A DNA stretch of 64,000 bases from Synechococcus sp. WH 7805 (GTDB lineage Bacteria > Cyanobacteriota > Cyanobacteriia > PCC-6307 > Cyanobiaceae), in assembly GCF_000153285.1 (NCBI RefSeq), contig NZ_CH724168.1:1-64000 (forward strand). Reading direction: 5' to 3'. The position numbers and the translations under genes are program-made. Under the pieces are notes generated by a model that was not told the DNA's origin, made no database searches, and saw nothing but the letters and a program-made list of their open reading frames with translations. This document shows positions 8,850-17,984 of this stretch, in pieces (position 1 is the stretch's first letter; the number at the start of each line of letters is the position of its first letter).

Positions 8850-9267
8850 CCAGCCAGTAAGCACCAGCCAGGGCGATTGATGAAATTCCCAGCCCGATGA
8901 GGAGCTGGGGCTTGTTCTCCGATCCAGCCGGCAAAACGATCACTTTGCGCGCTACGGCGGTCAAGGCGGTGACCAGAACCAGTTCGATTTGAACAACGTG
9001 ACGACGCAGGTAGCTGGTGATGTTCTGAAGGACCTCGAGCGCAATCAGGACAGTCAGAAGATCTCCGAGAATGCGGATCAGTCCATCACCAAGCCAATAA
9101 GCGTCCTGATCGGTGGTGATCAGGGCCATGGTGACTTTGACCGTGAGCTGAATCAGGGCAGCAACAATCACGACAGCCGTGATCACGGTGAGAAGGATGG
9201 CGACCTGTTTTTCTCCCTGATCAACCCATTGGAGAAAACTTCGTCGACTGCGACGGAGTTCTGACAT
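8704..9267 (-). CDS. psiE: PsiE-family phosphate-starvation-inducible membrane protein
   Basis: A 187-residue protein with four hydrophobic segments between about 20 and 140 and the PsiE-family core ALEVLQNITSYLRRHVVQIE. PsiE proteins are small inner-membrane proteins of unknown activity, induced by phosphate limitation in enterobacteria; the function in cyanobacteria is not established. The last 48 residues are a hydrophilic His/Asp/Ser-rich tail not expected in the family, encoded exactly where the gene runs antisense through the Nif11-cupin gene. It is the last gene of a minus-strand run starting at the DUF1232 gene; only six bases separate it from the gene upstream. Confidence 0.8.
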   Translation of the reverse strand: MSELRRSRRSFLQWVDQGEKQVAILLTVITAVVIVAALIQLTVKVTMALITTDQDAYWLGDGLIRILGDLLTVLIALEVLQNITSYLRRHVVQIELVLVTALTAVARKVIVLPAGSENKPQLLIGLGISSIALAGAYWLVKRSIQPAHGSSRHHHSSTEPTRSYLDKDQSSRPDADDQPATTADHQH

Positions 9268-9273
9268 GGAGGT

Positions 9274-9528
9274 TCAGTTGCTGCTGAAGGGGTTGTAGTA
9301 GGGCTTTGCGGGTGTGTCTCCAGGAGGGTTCTCAATCTTGGTGTTGCAAGTGATTGAGCCGTCGGAACCCTCTACGCAATCAGTAGGAACAACGGTGCTT
9401 TGTTGCCCAGTGCGACTGTTGGGGCCGAGAAGCCAAACTTCTGACTGTGCCAGGGCACTTTGGGGAAGGACTAAGGAGAATGCGGTCATCAGGCTGATGC
9501 CAGCAAGCTGTTGGATTTGGTAGGGCAT
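9274..9528 (-). CDS. small secreted hypothetical protein
   Basis: An 84-residue protein with a signal peptide (hydrophobic LAGISLMTAFSLVL, cleavage likely after ALA) and a short mature domain WLLGPNSRTGQQSTVVPTDC with two Cys that could form a disulfide. ATG 9528 is used because the signal begins there. Six bases before psiE, so probably cotranscribed. I believe similar short proteins occur across picocyanobacteria; function unknown. Confidence 0.65.
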   Translation of the reverse strand: MPYQIQQLAGISLMTAFSLVLPQSALAQSEVWLLGPNSRTGQQSTVVPTDCVEGSDGSITCNTKIENPPGDTPAKPYYNPFSSN

Positions 9529-9569
9529 CGTTGGTTCTCCACTAATCACTACTCTGCCTGGAATTCTCC

Positions 9570-9902
9570 TTAGCTGGCGCGACCATCGCGAATTTCCTGA
9601 AGGAGAAGGTCGAGCTGACCAAAAGGATCATCGGAGTGCCCCGTTGCAGCAAACGTCTCGACGGAGTCTGAGGTGGATGGATGGTCTGCCCATTCGGCTT
9701 CGATGGCGCAAAGCCTGGCAGCCACTCTCTGCATCCCACCAAGGTTGTGATCTCTCTGAAGAATGTCCAGAAGGGCCGGCATTCGCGTTGACGTGGCACG
9801 GAGACTGCGACGCAAGTCGGCCTGTGTGCGTCCCTGTTGCTTGAGCCAGTCCTTGATCAGTGCTCCGAGGTCGTCCTCGAGCTCTTGAGACCAGCCAGTC
9901 AT
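9570..9902 (-). CDS. conserved hypothetical protein, possibly helix-turn-helix-like
   Basis: About 110 residues, all-helical in appearance. The segment LIKDWLKQQGRTQADLRRSL followed by TSTRMPALLDIL is reminiscent of a Cro/C1-type helix-turn-helix, but the match is loose. Its ATG overlaps the stop of the upstream DUF1232 gene as ATGA, a sign of translational coupling. Confidence 0.6.
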   Translation of the reverse strand: MTGWSQELEDDLGALIKDWLKQQGRTQADLRRSLRATSTRMPALLDILQRDHNLGGMQRVAARLCAIEAEWADHPSTSDSVETFAATGHSDDPFGQLDLLLQEIRDGRAS

Positions 9903-10273
9903 GGGTTTAACAACGGGAACCACCGATCCAGTCTGCGCTGAGCACGCTGCTTGATCTCGGGAGTGATGTGATTCCTGCACAGTCCCAGCAGTGCAGTCAA
10001 GGCCACCAGATCGTCGCTGAACCCAGCTACAGGGAGCAGATCAGGGATCAGATCAATCGGTACGACGAGGTAAGTGAGCGCAGCGAGAACAGTGACTCTG
10101 GCCTGATGCGGTGTGGCCGGCTCGAGCACCATTTCCAACGCTTCCAGCGCTGGTCGTACGAGGAGTCGACCGCTCCGCTTGAGCAGGTTGCGCAGGAGTC
10201 CCTCATCCACCGTGACGTCAACAGGTTTTGGATCGATGGGGGAAGAAGAGGACTCCAACGGGGGCCTTGTCAT
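9899..10273 (-). CDS. DUF1232 (YkvA-like) protein
   Basis: A protein of about 124 residues whose core ALTYLVVPIDLIPDLLPVAGF is the hallmark of DUF1232, with the DLIPD motif between two hydrophobic helices. Family function is unknown; members are small membrane-associated proteins. The start at MTRPP (10273) is chosen. The next gene begins inside its stop codon, and the split sigma factor gene lies 78 bases upstream on the same strand. Confidence 0.85.
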   Translation of the reverse strand: MTRPPLESSSSPIDPKPVDVTVDEGLLRNLLKRSGRLLVRPALEALEMVLEPATPHQARVTVLAALTYLVVPIDLIPDLLPVAGFSDDLVALTALLGLCRNHITPEIKQRAQRRLDRWFPLLNP

Positions 10274-10351
10274 GAAAATGACCATTATTTTGAGTCACCC
10301 CAACACTCTTGAGAAGGAGGGGAGCCGAAGCGGTGATGGTCGGTTTCCCGT

Positions 10352-10747
10352 TCAAACGCTCATTTCGACCAGTCCGTGCTGAATTCCGGTCTTGCGGAGC
10401 TTGCGCAGAGCCCTCTGCACAACCTGGCGGCAATATTCCCTGCTGCAGTTCATCTGACGGGCGACCTCGGCCAACGTTCGCCATTCATTGCTGCCGTCAA
10501 GGCCGAAGCGCAGCATGACGACGGTGCGCTCCTTGGGCGTGAGGTTGGATTTATCAAGCAGTTTCCAGGCTGATGCCGTGCGCTCGGCAATCTCAGCCCG
10601 CTCCAAGGGCGGAATTTCCTCGCTGGGCAGCACATCCACCAGCTCAGACGGGTCAGATTTTGATTTCACCACCCCTTGCAGGCTCACGGTGACGCTGCGC
10701 AACTCACAACCAAGAAGATCCTCGACCTCGCTGATCGGGAGATTCAT
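10352..10747 (-). CDS. sigma-70 family (group 2) sigma factor, C-terminal fragment
   Basis: A 131-residue frame encoding sigma region 3.2 and region 4, including the -35-recognition helix-turn-helix (TLAEVARQMNCSREYCRQVV). It is the downstream half of a gene split by a tandem duplication. Its first 34 residues (MNLPISEVEDLL and following) repeat the last residues of the upstream fragment. The ATG overlaps the TGA of the upstream fragment as ATGA, so restart is conceivable, although no ribosome site is visible. Without regions 1-3 it could not act as a sigma factor alone. Confidence 0.8.
   Translation of the reverse strand: MNLPISEVEDLLGCELRSVTVSLQGVVKSKSDPSELVDVLPSEEIPPLERAEIAERTASAWKLLDKSNLTPKERTVVMLRFGLDGSNEWRTLAEVARQMNCSREYCRQVVQRALRKLRKTGIQHGLVEMSV
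10647..10747. repeat. 101-bp tandem duplication, copy 1
   Basis: Positions 10647-10747 are repeated base for base at 10748-10848, offset 101, with matching sequence ending at 10849. The flanks differ immediately outside (10646 versus 10747, and 10749 versus 10850). The unit encodes the start of sigma region 3.2 through the region 4 linker. Confidence 0.95.
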
Positions 10748-11379
10748 GACGGGTCAGATTTTGATTTCACCACCCCTTGCAGGCTCACGGTGACGCTGCG
10801 CAACTCACAACCAAGAAGATCCTCGACCTCGCTGATCGGGAGATTCATGTCGTCGGAGAGCTGTTCGGTACTCGGCGAAAGTCCATTTCGCTGCATCAGG
10901 CGGGCTTTGGAAGCACGTAATTTGGTGAGCTTTTCATTCACATTGACCGGAATGCGAATGGTGCGGCTTTGTGTTGAAAGTGCACGATTGAGGCCTTGCC
11001 GGATCCACCAGTAGGCATAGGTGGAAAATCGATGCCCTCGGGTTGGATCATATTTTTCAACAGCTCTGGTCAGCCCGAGTGTTCCCTCCTGGATCAGGTC
11101 AAGAAGGTCAAGGCCTTTGCCCTGGTAGCGCTTTGCGAGATTCACGACCAACCTGAGGTTGGCTGTGATCATTTGATTCTTCGCTTTTTCACCACGTTTG
11201 ATGATGCGTTTTTCGTCTTCGCTGTACTCGCAGGCAGGGCCGCTGCCCCCGGCCAGCATGCAGCGTTCGGTCAGGGTTGCCATCGCCTGAACTTTTCTGC
11301 CCATTGTTAATTCCTGTTCAGGCGTCAGTAATTGGTGTCTGCCGATTTCGCCCAGAAAAGCACTCAGGGAGCTCACCAT
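10744..11379 (-). CDS. sigma-70 family (group 2) sigma factor, N-terminal fragment, frameshifted
   Basis: A 211-residue frame with sigma regions 1.2 (LSAFLGEIGRHQLLTPEQE), 2 (NLRLVVNLAKRYQGKGLDLL, then STYAYWWIRQGLNRAL) and 3 (TIRIPVNVNEKLTKLRA), then a premature TGA. The gene is broken by an exact 101-bp tandem duplication; since 101 is not a multiple of three, the second copy shifts the frame. Removing one copy would restore a continuous protein of 308 residues, a normal length for a cyanobacterial group 2 sigma factor. Such factors direct stress and circadian gene expression. The start follows the conserved leader MVSSLSAFLGEIG. Confidence 0.85.
   Translation of the reverse strand: MVSSLSAFLGEIGRHQLLTPEQELTMGRKVQAMATLTERCMLAGGSGPACEYSEDEKRIIKRGEKAKNQMITANLRLVVNLAKRYQGKGLDLLDLIQEGTLGLTRAVEKYDPTRGHRFSTYAYWWIRQGLNRALSTQSRTIRIPVNVNEKLTKLRASKARLMQRNGLSPSTEQLSDDMNLPISEVEDLLGCELRSVTVSLQGVVKSKSDPS
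10748..10848. repeat. 101-bp tandem duplication, copy 2
   Basis: Second perfect copy of the unit at 10647-10747. With respect to the minus-strand sigma gene this is the first copy met by the ribosome, and the frame breaks at its junction with the other copy. Confidence 0.95.
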
Positions 11380-11629
11380 TTTGTTGGCTCTGTTTCCTTG
11401 AACCTAGGACGAATGTCTTTCCAGCTGGCCCGTGTAATAAAGAGTGCGGAATTCATAATTTAGACGCAATCTTGAATTTGTACTGAATTCCTTTTTTGTT
11501 CATGATTGAGATGGTTTTTCTTCACTTTTTACCTGTCTGAGTATTTCTGCTCTTCGTTGGGCTCTTTTCAAAACAGCGGCTGATGTGCTTCTGCCGCTAC
11601 CCTCGCTTTCGCCGACCTACGTCGAATCC

Positions 11630-12121
11630 ATGCCTTTGGCCACCGTGCTCACCCCCGAGATCGCCAAGAGTGCGGGAGTGGCCTACATCCACTACGTGAG
11701 CTTCATGTTCTGCTTCGCCGCACTGGTGGTTGAGCGCAGGCTGTTGCGTCCGGATCCTGATCGGCGTTCGGCAACGGCGATGGTGATCACCGACATCATT
11801 TATGGCATCGCGGCTCTGGCGCTTCTGGTGAGCGGCATCTTCAGGGTTCTTTATTTCGGCCAGGGAAGTGAGTTCTATACCCAGAACCCTTTGTTCTGGT
11901 GGAAGGTGGGTCTTTATCTCAGTGTTGGTGCTCTCTCCCTCTACCCAACGATCACCTACATCCTCTGGGCCATCCCCTTGCGTAAGGGCGAACTGCCCAA
12001 GGTGAGTGAAGCTCTTGCCACTCGTCTCGGTTGGATCATCAATGTGGAGTTGGTGGGCTTTTCACTGGTTCCCCTTCTCGCCACGCTGATGGCCCGAGGT
12101 GTGGGGCTGCCCAGCGTGTAG
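11630..12121 (+). CDS. DUF2214 family membrane protein
   Basis: A 163-residue integral membrane protein with about four helices. Key segments are YIHYVSFMFCFAALVVER near the N-terminus and GIFRVLYFGQGSEFYTQNPL, typical of the DUF2214 family. The function is unknown; conserved His and Arg next to membrane helices may suggest a cofactor site, which is speculative. ATG 11630 aligns with the family start. The 250 bases upstream are AT-rich intergenic sequence with no recognisable gene. Confidence 0.85.
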   Translation: MPLATVLTPEIAKSAGVAYIHYVSFMFCFAALVVERRLLRPDPDRRSATAMVITDIIYGIAALALLVSGIFRVLYFGQGSEFYTQNPLFWWKVGLYLSVGALSLYPTITYILWAIPLRKGELPKVSEALATRLGWIINVELVGFSLVPLLATLMARGVGLPSV

Positions 12122-12140
12122 CGCACGCGATCAATGAACC

Positions 12141-12791
12141 TTGACCCATGCCCTCCTGCTCAGGCAGAGCGCATTCTGGACGGTGAATCTCTCCGGGGCC
12201 GGGGCTGCAGCCGCAGCCCCGGGATATGGCAACAAGCTGGCACGGTCTGACTTTGGAACTCCCTCCTTGCCGCGATGGTGTGTGTGGGTTCAACCCTCTG
12301 CTGCGGGTGATGCGGATCGCTGGGAGCGGCGTTGGCTTCAAGGCGTGAATGCAGCGCTGGACAGCTGGGCGAAGCTCTTGCCGATTGTCCGCGTTGACGA
12401 GCCCCGACGAGCCCATGTGCGGGTTGAGCGGCGGCGCCCCCCACTGCGTCAGCTGTCTGAAGGATGGCGTGCCAGTAATGGACGAAGCCTTTTGCAGGTG
12501 CTGGAGGTGAAGCGTGCCGATCGATCGCTACTTGAGCCCCGGGTCACCGTGTTGGTGTCGCCGGAGCTGCGTGCGTTGGCTTTGAGGGCGACGGCGTTGC
12601 ATGAGCTCGGTCATGCGTTTGGGCTCTGGGGGCATAGTGACAATCCGGCTGACGCCATGGCGCCTGTGCAGGGGGCGTCTCCGGTGCTTGAGCCTTCCGA
12701 GGATGATCGCCTCACGTTGGAGTGGATTCGCCGCCAGCCGACAGGTTTTGGGCAGCCACTCCCTCCAGAGGCTCGGGCTGATGACGCGTAA
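12141..12791 (+). CDS. metzincin-like zinc metalloprotease
   Basis: A protein of up to 216 residues containing HELGHAFGLWGHS, the HExxHxxGxxH zinc site of metzincins (matrixin-like). A short post-site stretch includes NPADAMAP, a candidate Met-turn. The start is uncertain: the TTG at 12141 gives a short N-terminus without a clean signal peptide. Probably an extracytoplasmic or small soluble protease; the substrate is unknown. Confidence 0.75.
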   Translation: MTHALLLRQSAFWTVNLSGAGAAAAAPGYGNKLARSDFGTPSLPRWCVWVQPSAAGDADRWERRWLQGVNAALDSWAKLLPIVRVDEPRRAHVRVERRRPPLRQLSEGWRASNGRSLLQVLEVKRADRSLLEPRVTVLVSPELRALALRATALHELGHAFGLWGHSDNPADAMAPVQGASPVLEPSEDDRLTLEWIRRQPTGFGQPLPPEARADDA

Positions 12792-12919
12792 GCGTTGCTT
12801 TTTCGTAGCGTTTGCGACACGTTTTCGTGTTTTCGAGGCTGGTTAATGGCTGTGTCGCTGGGATGTCATCAGGCTCTAAACCCGGCAAGCTGCAGGACAA
12901 GAATCCTTCCACTTTGGGT

Positions 12920-13597
12920 ATGACGCGGAGATGGCGAACCGGACAACTGGTGGGCCTGCCCGCCCTGACTGCTCTGGCGATCGCTGCGGTGGGCTGCAGT
13001 CCCTCGGATCCGAAAGCTGATCAGTCTGTTGGCAGGTCTGAAGCCATCCTCATTCAATTGGATGGCGACAATCCCTCGGCTAGTCGGGGGGAGCTGCTGC
13101 GCGGACAAGCGCCTCGGCAGTTCAAGGTGGGGTATGGCCGCAATGGCATTGCCTGCAAGGGAACCCGCTTCGAGGAGGGGTGGACTCCCCTGGGAACCTT
13201 CCGTGTGAATGCTGTGCTCAGCGCGGATCGCTTCGCGATGGACCCCTCCCTGGTGGAGTCCTCTGGAAAAAGTGAGGCCTATCTGCGAGAGAACCTCTTC
13301 CGCAACATGAGTGCGATCGATTTCAAGGGAGATGGCGAAACGGCTGAATATGGCATCGGTTACATCAGCCTGACGCCGGTTCCCCCGACGCCCCAGCCGT
13401 TCCGCTTCAACAGCTACGACGGCCAGTTCCGTTGGTACAGCTTTGCCATTCACGGCACCAACGACCCCAGCCGAGTCGGTCAGTCAGTGACCGGTGGTTG
13501 CATCAATGTCGGACAGGAGGTGATGGCCGACCTGCTTAAGACCGTTCAGCTCGGTGATGAAGTCGTGGTCACATCCGAAAGCCCCTGTGTGTCTTGA
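12920..13597 (+). CDS. L,D-transpeptidase (YkuD-like) lipoprotein
   Basis: A 225-residue exported protein. After a twin-Arg-containing N-terminus (MTRRWR) and hydrophobic core, the lipobox LAIAAVGC predicts lipidation. The C-terminal domain has the YkuD signature: HGTNDPSRVGQSVTGGCINV with catalytic Cys and His. The usual Arg after GCI is Asn here. YkuD enzymes make 3-3 cross-links in peptidoglycan or anchor proteins to it. Methionine at 12920 is chosen as the start because it directly precedes the signal. Confidence 0.82.
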   Translation: MTRRWRTGQLVGLPALTALAIAAVGCSPSDPKADQSVGRSEAILIQLDGDNPSASRGELLRGQAPRQFKVGYGRNGIACKGTRFEEGWTPLGTFRVNAVLSADRFAMDPSLVESSGKSEAYLRENLFRNMSAIDFKGDGETAEYGIGYISLTPVPPTPQPFRFNSYDGQFRWYSFAIHGTNDPSRVGQSVTGGCINVGQEVMADLLKTVQLGDEVVVTSESPCVS

Positions 13598-13606
13598 TGT
13601 CGACGT

Positions 13607-14275
13607 CTAGTGCCGCCTCGGTGCGCCTCTTCGGGCGGCAAGAACTTCTTGCACCTGGCGCCAGCTGACGCCGTGATGGGCCAGGGCTACCTGGAGATGG
13701 AAGAGGATGTCAGCCGCTTCACCGGCAATCTCCTCCGGGTTGTCGTCTTTGCAGGCCATGACGAATTCGGCGCTTTCCTCGCCGATCTTCTTGAGGATTC
13801 GATTGTCACCGCCGCTCAGCAGTTTGTTGGTGTAGCTGCCCTCGTCAGGGTTCTCCCGGCGGTCTTCGATCACGCGCATCAGTTCGGTGCAGGCATCGGC
13901 CGGTGGTGGCAGGGCCTGGGGGCCGCCTTCACTGCGGTGATCTCCGTCTTCAAAGAAACAGCTGCGTGCACCGGTGTGGCAGGCCACATCGCCGCGCTGT
14001 TCGATGGTCAGCAGGATCACGTCGGCATCGCAGTCGTAGCGGATGTTGCGCACCGTCTGGGTGTGTCCACTGGTGGCTCCTTTGTGCCAGAGCTCCTTGC
14101 GGGAGCGGCTCCAGTAATGCGCTTCGCCGCTGCTGAGGGTGAGCTCCAGCGAGCCACGGTTCATCCAGGCCACCATCAGCACAGCACCGTCAAGCCAGTC
14201 CTGCGCAATCGCTGGAATCAGTCCTGCTTCGTTGAAGCGGAGCTGATCGAGGAACGCAGGGGTAAGGGGCTGCAT
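13607..14275 (-). CDS. hisIE: bifunctional phosphoribosyl-AMP cyclohydrolase / phosphoribosyl-ATP pyrophosphatase
   Basis: A 222-residue fusion catalysing steps two and three of histidine synthesis. The HisI half (about 1-125) has [20 protein letters not shown] and [12 protein letters not shown] with the zinc Cys and Asp residues. The HisE half (about 130-215) has [12 protein letters not shown] and [16 protein letters not shown]. Its start faces the PTPS-like gene, with about 70 bases between their starts. Confidence 0.95.
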   Translation of the reverse strand: MQPLTPAFLDQLRFNEAGLIPAIAQDWLDGAVLMVAWMNRGSLELTLSSGEAHYWSRSRKELWHKGATSGHTQTVRNIRYDCDADVILLTIEQRGDVACHTGARSCFFEDGDHRSEGGPQALPPPADACTELMRVIEDRRENPDEGSYTNKLLSGGDNRILKKIGEESAEFVMACKDDNPEEIAGEAADILFHLQVALAHHGVSWRQVQEVLAARRGAPRRH

Positions 14276-14343
14276 CGCTGGGTGTGGGGTCCAGATGTAG
14301 ACAGGAGGAATCCTCCCGCAGCGCCGTTCCGTTCGTCTGCCCG

Positions 14344-14844
14344 ATGCTCCTGCCTCCCGTTGGTTACACCTGCAGCAAGCAGTTCGACGGTTACCCCTGT
14401 TGTCATCGCCAGTGGCGCCATCCGGGACATTGCCGGTTCGTGCATGGCTACAGCCGCAGCTTCACGGTTTGGTTCGCTGCCACCAACCTGGACGCTTGTG
14501 GTTTTGTTGTGGATTTCTCCAGCCTCAGACCCCTTGAGTCCCAGCTGCGTGAGCAGTTTGATCACACGTTTCTGGTGAATGCCGATGATCCCCTGCTTGC
14601 GCAATGGCAAGATCTGCACGTGCAGGGAGCCCTTGATCTCCGCGTGATGGAGAACGTTGGTATGGAGGCTTCGGCACGGTTGGTGTGGAGCTGGGCCAAC
14701 GCACTCCTGAAGGAGCGAGATCATGGCCGCAGCTGCTGCTGGCGCGTGGAGGCCCGGGAAAACCGGGCCAATGGAGCCTGCTATGAGGCCCTGCCGGAGT
14801 GGTTCAGCGCAGGGCCAACTGCTGCTGGTTCTCCTGGCCAGTGA
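14344..14844 (+). CDS. 6-pyruvoyl-tetrahydropterin synthase/QueD-like protein, atypical
   Basis: A 166-residue protein of the PTPS/QueD superfamily: [20 protein letters not shown] corresponds to the metal- and Cys-containing N-terminal region, then [11 protein letters not shown] and [12 protein letters not shown], and a C-terminal Glu ([13 protein letters not shown]). The typical third zinc ligand of CxxxHGH is Tyr here (HGY), and the region is Cys-rich. It may have a divergent pterin activity. Its 3' 41 bases overlap the 3' end of the opposite-strand clpB. Confidence 0.75.
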   Translation: MLLPPVGYTCSKQFDGYPCCHRQWRHPGHCRFVHGYSRSFTVWFAATNLDACGFVVDFSSLRPLESQLREQFDHTFLVNADDPLLAQWQDLHVQGALDLRVMENVGMEASARLVWSWANALLKERDHGRSCCWRVEARENRANGACYEALPEWFSAGPTAAGSPGQ

Positions 14845-17422
14845 CAACAGGTTCAACATCCACATGGACGGTGTCACCGTCGCCGTACCGCCCGGAAAGG
14901 ATGGCTTTGGCGATGGGCGTTTCCAGTTCCCGCTGAACGGCGCGCTTGAGTGGGCGTGCGCCATAGACAGGGTCGTAGCCGGCATTGGCCAGCCAGTCGG
15001 TGGCTGCTTCGGTGAGATTGAGCCCCAGCTTGCGCTCATCCAGCCGAGAGCGCAGGCGCTCCACCTGGAGGGTCACGATCCGGCGCAACTCATCCCGCCT
15101 GAGGCTGTGGAAGATGATCTGATCATCAAGCCTGTTGAGAAATTCCGGCCTGAAGTGAGCGCGCAGAGCGTCATTCACCCGTCGCTCCATTTCGGTGTGC
15201 TGACCGTCGTCGCCCCCGAGGTCAAGGATCGACTGGCTGCCGATGTTGCTGGTGAGGATCAGAACAGCATTGGTGAAATCCACCGTTCGCCCCTGACCAT
15301 CGGTGACGCGCCCATCATCCAAGATCTGCAGCATCACATTGAACACATCGGGGTGGGCCTTCTCCACCTCGTCAAAGAGGATCACGGCGTAGGGCCGGCG
15401 TCGGACAGCCTCCGTGAGCTGGCCCCCGGCCTCGTACCCCACATAGCCGGGAGGTGCTCCGATCAGCCGACTCACCGTGTGCTTCTCCATGTACTCCGAC
15501 ATGTCGATGCGCACCATGGCGTCCTCGCTGTCGAAGAGCTGAGCCGCCAATGCCTTTGACAGTTCGGTCTTGCCCACCCCGGTCGGGCCCAGGAACAGGA
15601 AGCTGGCGATCGGTCGGTTGGGATCACTGAGGCCAGCACGGGATCGCTGGATCGCATCGGCGACAGCGGTGACCGCCTGCTGCTGACCCACGACGCGTTC
15701 GTGCAGCTCGGTTTCCAGGCTCAGCAGCTTGGCCATCTCCGATTGGACCAGTTTCGCCACGGGAATGCCTGTCCATTTGGCGATCACCTCAGCGATGTCG
15801 TCTTCGGTGACTTCCTCGCGAAGCAGGGACTTGTCCTGCCCTCCGTCGTCTGCGGCCGCAAGGGCTGCCTCCTTGTCGGCTAGCTGTTTCTGCAGAGTGG
15901 CCAGCGTTCCGTATTCCAGTTCGGCAGCTTTGTTCAGGTCGTAGCTGCGCTTGGCTTGCTCCACCTGCAGCTGCACGCGCTCGATCTCTTCTTTCAGATT
16001 CGAGAGGTCATCAATGGCGCCTTTCTCCTGCTGCCACTGGGCGTTGAGGGTGCTCTGCTGTTCGGAGAGTTCCGCCAGCTCTCGCTCAAGGCGTTCCAAC
16101 CTTTCCTGACTGGCGGCGTCGGACTCGCGGCCGAGAGACAGCTTCTCCATCTCTAGCTGCAGAATCTTGCGGTCGATCTCGTCGATCTCCTCCGGTTTGG
16201 AGGTGATCTCCATCTTCAGGCGCGCGGCGGATTCATCTACCAGGTCGATCGCCTTATCGGGCAGGAAGCGATCGGCGATGTAGCGGCTGCTCAGAACCGC
16301 CGCCGCCACGAGGGCGCTGTCGGCAATGCGCACGCCGTGGTGCACTTCATACCGCTCCTTCAGTCCACGCAGGATCGACACCGTATCTTCCACGGTGGGC
16401 TGATCCACAAGCACCTGCTGGAAGCGGCGCTCGAGGGCCGGATCCTTCTCGATGTGCTGGCGGTGTTCATCGAGGGTGGTGGCGCCGATGCAGCGCAGTT
16501 CGCCCCGAGCAAGCATCGGCTTGAGCAGATTGCTGGCATCCATGGCTCCTCCGGTGGCACCGGCACCGACCACGGTGTGGATCTCGTCGATGAAGAGCAC
16601 GATCCCGCCGTCGGAGGCGGTCACCTCCTTGAGCACGGCCTTCAGCCGCTCCTCGAACTCCCCTCTGTATTTGGCACCGGCGATCAGGGAGCCCATGTCG
16701 AGGGCGATGAGCTGTCGGTTCTGCAGGGCCTGGGGAACGTCGCCGTTGACGATGCGTTGTGCCAGTCCTTCCACGATCGCTGTTTTGCCGACCCCTGGTT
16801 CCCCGATCAGCACCGGATTGTTCTTCGTCCGGCGGCTGAGGATCTGAATGGTGCGGCGGATTTCCTCATCACGACCGATCACCGGGTCGAGCTTGCCGTC
16901 CCTGGCTGCGGCTGTGAGATCCCGTCCATATTTTTCCAGGGACTCGTAGGAGCCCTCCGGGTTCTGATCCGTCACGGTCTGACTGCCCCGCACCGCGTTG
17001 ATGGCATTTTTGAGTGAGTCGGGGTCAGCGCCGGCCTGCGTGAGCAGCCGTCGTCCACAGCGGCTGTCGTCTGCCAGGGCCAGCAGCAGGTGCTCAACGG
17101 AGATGTAGCTGTCGCCATAGTTTTGTTTGAGACTGTCGGCCCGATCAAGCAGGTCGCTCAGGCCCTTGCCCAAATACACAGACTCAGGCGGGGTCTGCAG
17201 AGCAGGTTGCTGGGTGAGGTGACTTTCCACGCTGCTCTGCAGGGCGGCAGGCGTGACTCCCGCTTTTTCGAGGATGCGGCTGGCCAAACCATCCTGTTCC
17301 AGGAGGGCTTGGAGCAGGTGTTCAGTTTCCAGCTGCTGATGTCGGCGTTTCTGGGCCAGCTGCTGGGCCGAAAGGATGGCGGCCCAGGCTTTCTCAGTGA
17401 ATTGTTCGGCCGTGGGTTGCAT
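14804..17422 (-). CDS. clpB: ATP-dependent chaperone ClpB
   Basis: An 872-residue Hsp100 disaggregase. It has an N-terminal Clp_N repeat domain (1-150), NBD1 with GEPGVGKT near residue 207, a coiled-coil middle domain (about 410-525, LEREL and [15 protein letters not shown]), and NBD2 with GPTGVGKT near residue 613 plus SEYMEKH. It works with DnaK to rescue aggregated proteins after heat or high-light stress. The 3' end overlaps the neighbouring PTPS-like gene by 41 bases. Confidence 0.96.
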   Translation of the reverse strand: MQPTAEQFTEKAWAAILSAQQLAQKRRHQQLETEHLLQALLEQDGLASRILEKAGVTPAALQSSVESHLTQQPALQTPPESVYLGKGLSDLLDRADSLKQNYGDSYISVEHLLLALADDSRCGRRLLTQAGADPDSLKNAINAVRGSQTVTDQNPEGSYESLEKYGRDLTAAARDGKLDPVIGRDEEIRRTIQILSRRTKNNPVLIGEPGVGKTAIVEGLAQRIVNGDVPQALQNRQLIALDMGSLIAGAKYRGEFEERLKAVLKEVTASDGGIVLFIDEIHTVVGAGATGGAMDASNLLKPMLARGELRCIGATTLDEHRQHIEKDPALERRFQQVLVDQPTVEDTVSILRGLKERYEVHHGVRIADSALVAAAVLSSRYIADRFLPDKAIDLVDESAARLKMEITSKPEEIDEIDRKILQLEMEKLSLGRESDAASQERLERLERELAELSEQQSTLNAQWQQEKGAIDDLSNLKEEIERVQLQVEQAKRSYDLNKAAELEYGTLATLQKQLADKEAALAAADDGGQDKSLLREEVTEDDIAEVIAKWTGIPVAKLVQSEMAKLLSLETELHERVVGQQQAVTAVADAIQRSRAGLSDPNRPIASFLFLGPTGVGKTELSKALAAQLFDSEDAMVRIDMSEYMEKHTVSRLIGAPPGYVGYEAGGQLTEAVRRRPYAVILFDEVEKAHPDVFNVMLQILDDGRVTDGQGRTVDFTNAVLILTSNIGSQSILDLGGDDGQHTEMERRVNDALRAHFRPEFLNRLDDQIIFHSLRRDELRRIVTLQVERLRSRLDERKLGLNLTEAATDWLANAGYDPVYGARPLKRAVQRELETPIAKAILSGRYGDGDTVHVDVEPVVTGQENQQQLALR

Positions 17423-17563
17423 GGTTCTTCTTGATCTGCACCAACCGTATGGGTGATCTTTGGATCAGAGTCTTGGAAGACCGCTCCCTTGCGTTCGGTC
17501 TCCACGACAGGCGACGGTTAACCGATGCGAATCGGTAGGGTCCACCGAATTGTTCCACTCACG

Positions 17564-17779
17564 ATGCAGCAGCCCAAGGCTGTCGATCCATCTCTTGTGA
17601 AGCACCTTGTGGGCAGGGTGCAGGAGATTTACGGCCCAACCCTCACGGATCCCGAGCGGATGTGCTGGACCGTCGTGCATGAACATCATCATGATGCGAT
17701 GCCAACGGAGTACGACATCCGTGAGGTCGACGAAGACCTGTATCTGGCGGTCCTTGACGCATGCCGCCAGCTGTCTTGA
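17564..17779 (+). CDS. small conserved hypothetical protein
   Basis: A 71-residue acidic protein with RVQEIYGPTLTDPERMCWTV and a His cluster VHEHHHD. No signal or membrane segment. The His/Asp/Glu-rich centre could bind metal, but that is a guess. Its stop is four bases from the end of the convergent Nif11 gene. Confidence 0.55.
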   Translation: MQQPKAVDPSLVKHLVGRVQEIYGPTLTDPERMCWTVVHEHHHDAMPTEYDIREVDEDLYLAVLDACRQLS

Positions 17780-17783
17780 CAGT

Positions 17784-17984
17784 TCAGATCCGGCTGTCAG
17801 CAAACCAGGTTGCGATCTTGGAGCAATGCGCATCGGCCTTGAAATCGTCGGCCGAAACGGGAAAGCCCGTCTGTCTTGCCAGCTCGATCACCCCATCAAG
17901 TGTGGCTAGGTTTTGAACCTCTCGCCTCAAGCCAGGACTGCGTTCCAGAGCTCTAACGAAATCGCTGAATCCCTCCCTGCTCAT
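17784..17984 (-). CDS. Nif11-like peptide, translationally coupled to petJ
   Basis: A 66-residue protein matching the Nif11 domain: FSDFVRALERSPGLRREVQN, then LDGVIELARQTGFPVSADDF. Nif11 domains form the leader of many cyanobacterial ribosomal peptides, but the tail here is short (DAHCSKIATWFADSRI) with one Cys and no Gly-Gly cleavage site, so a modified-peptide role is not evident. Its ATG overlaps the petJ stop as ATGA. No maturation enzyme gene is nearby. Confidence 0.8.
   Translation of the reverse strand: MSREGFSDFVRALERSPGLRREVQNLATLDGVIELARQTGFPVSADDFKADAHCSKIATWFADSRI

Noticed and set aside
13610-14578. 322-codon plus-strand frame opposite hisIE
   Set aside because: Shadow of hisIE continuing into the PTPS-like gene; no domain and no ribosome site.
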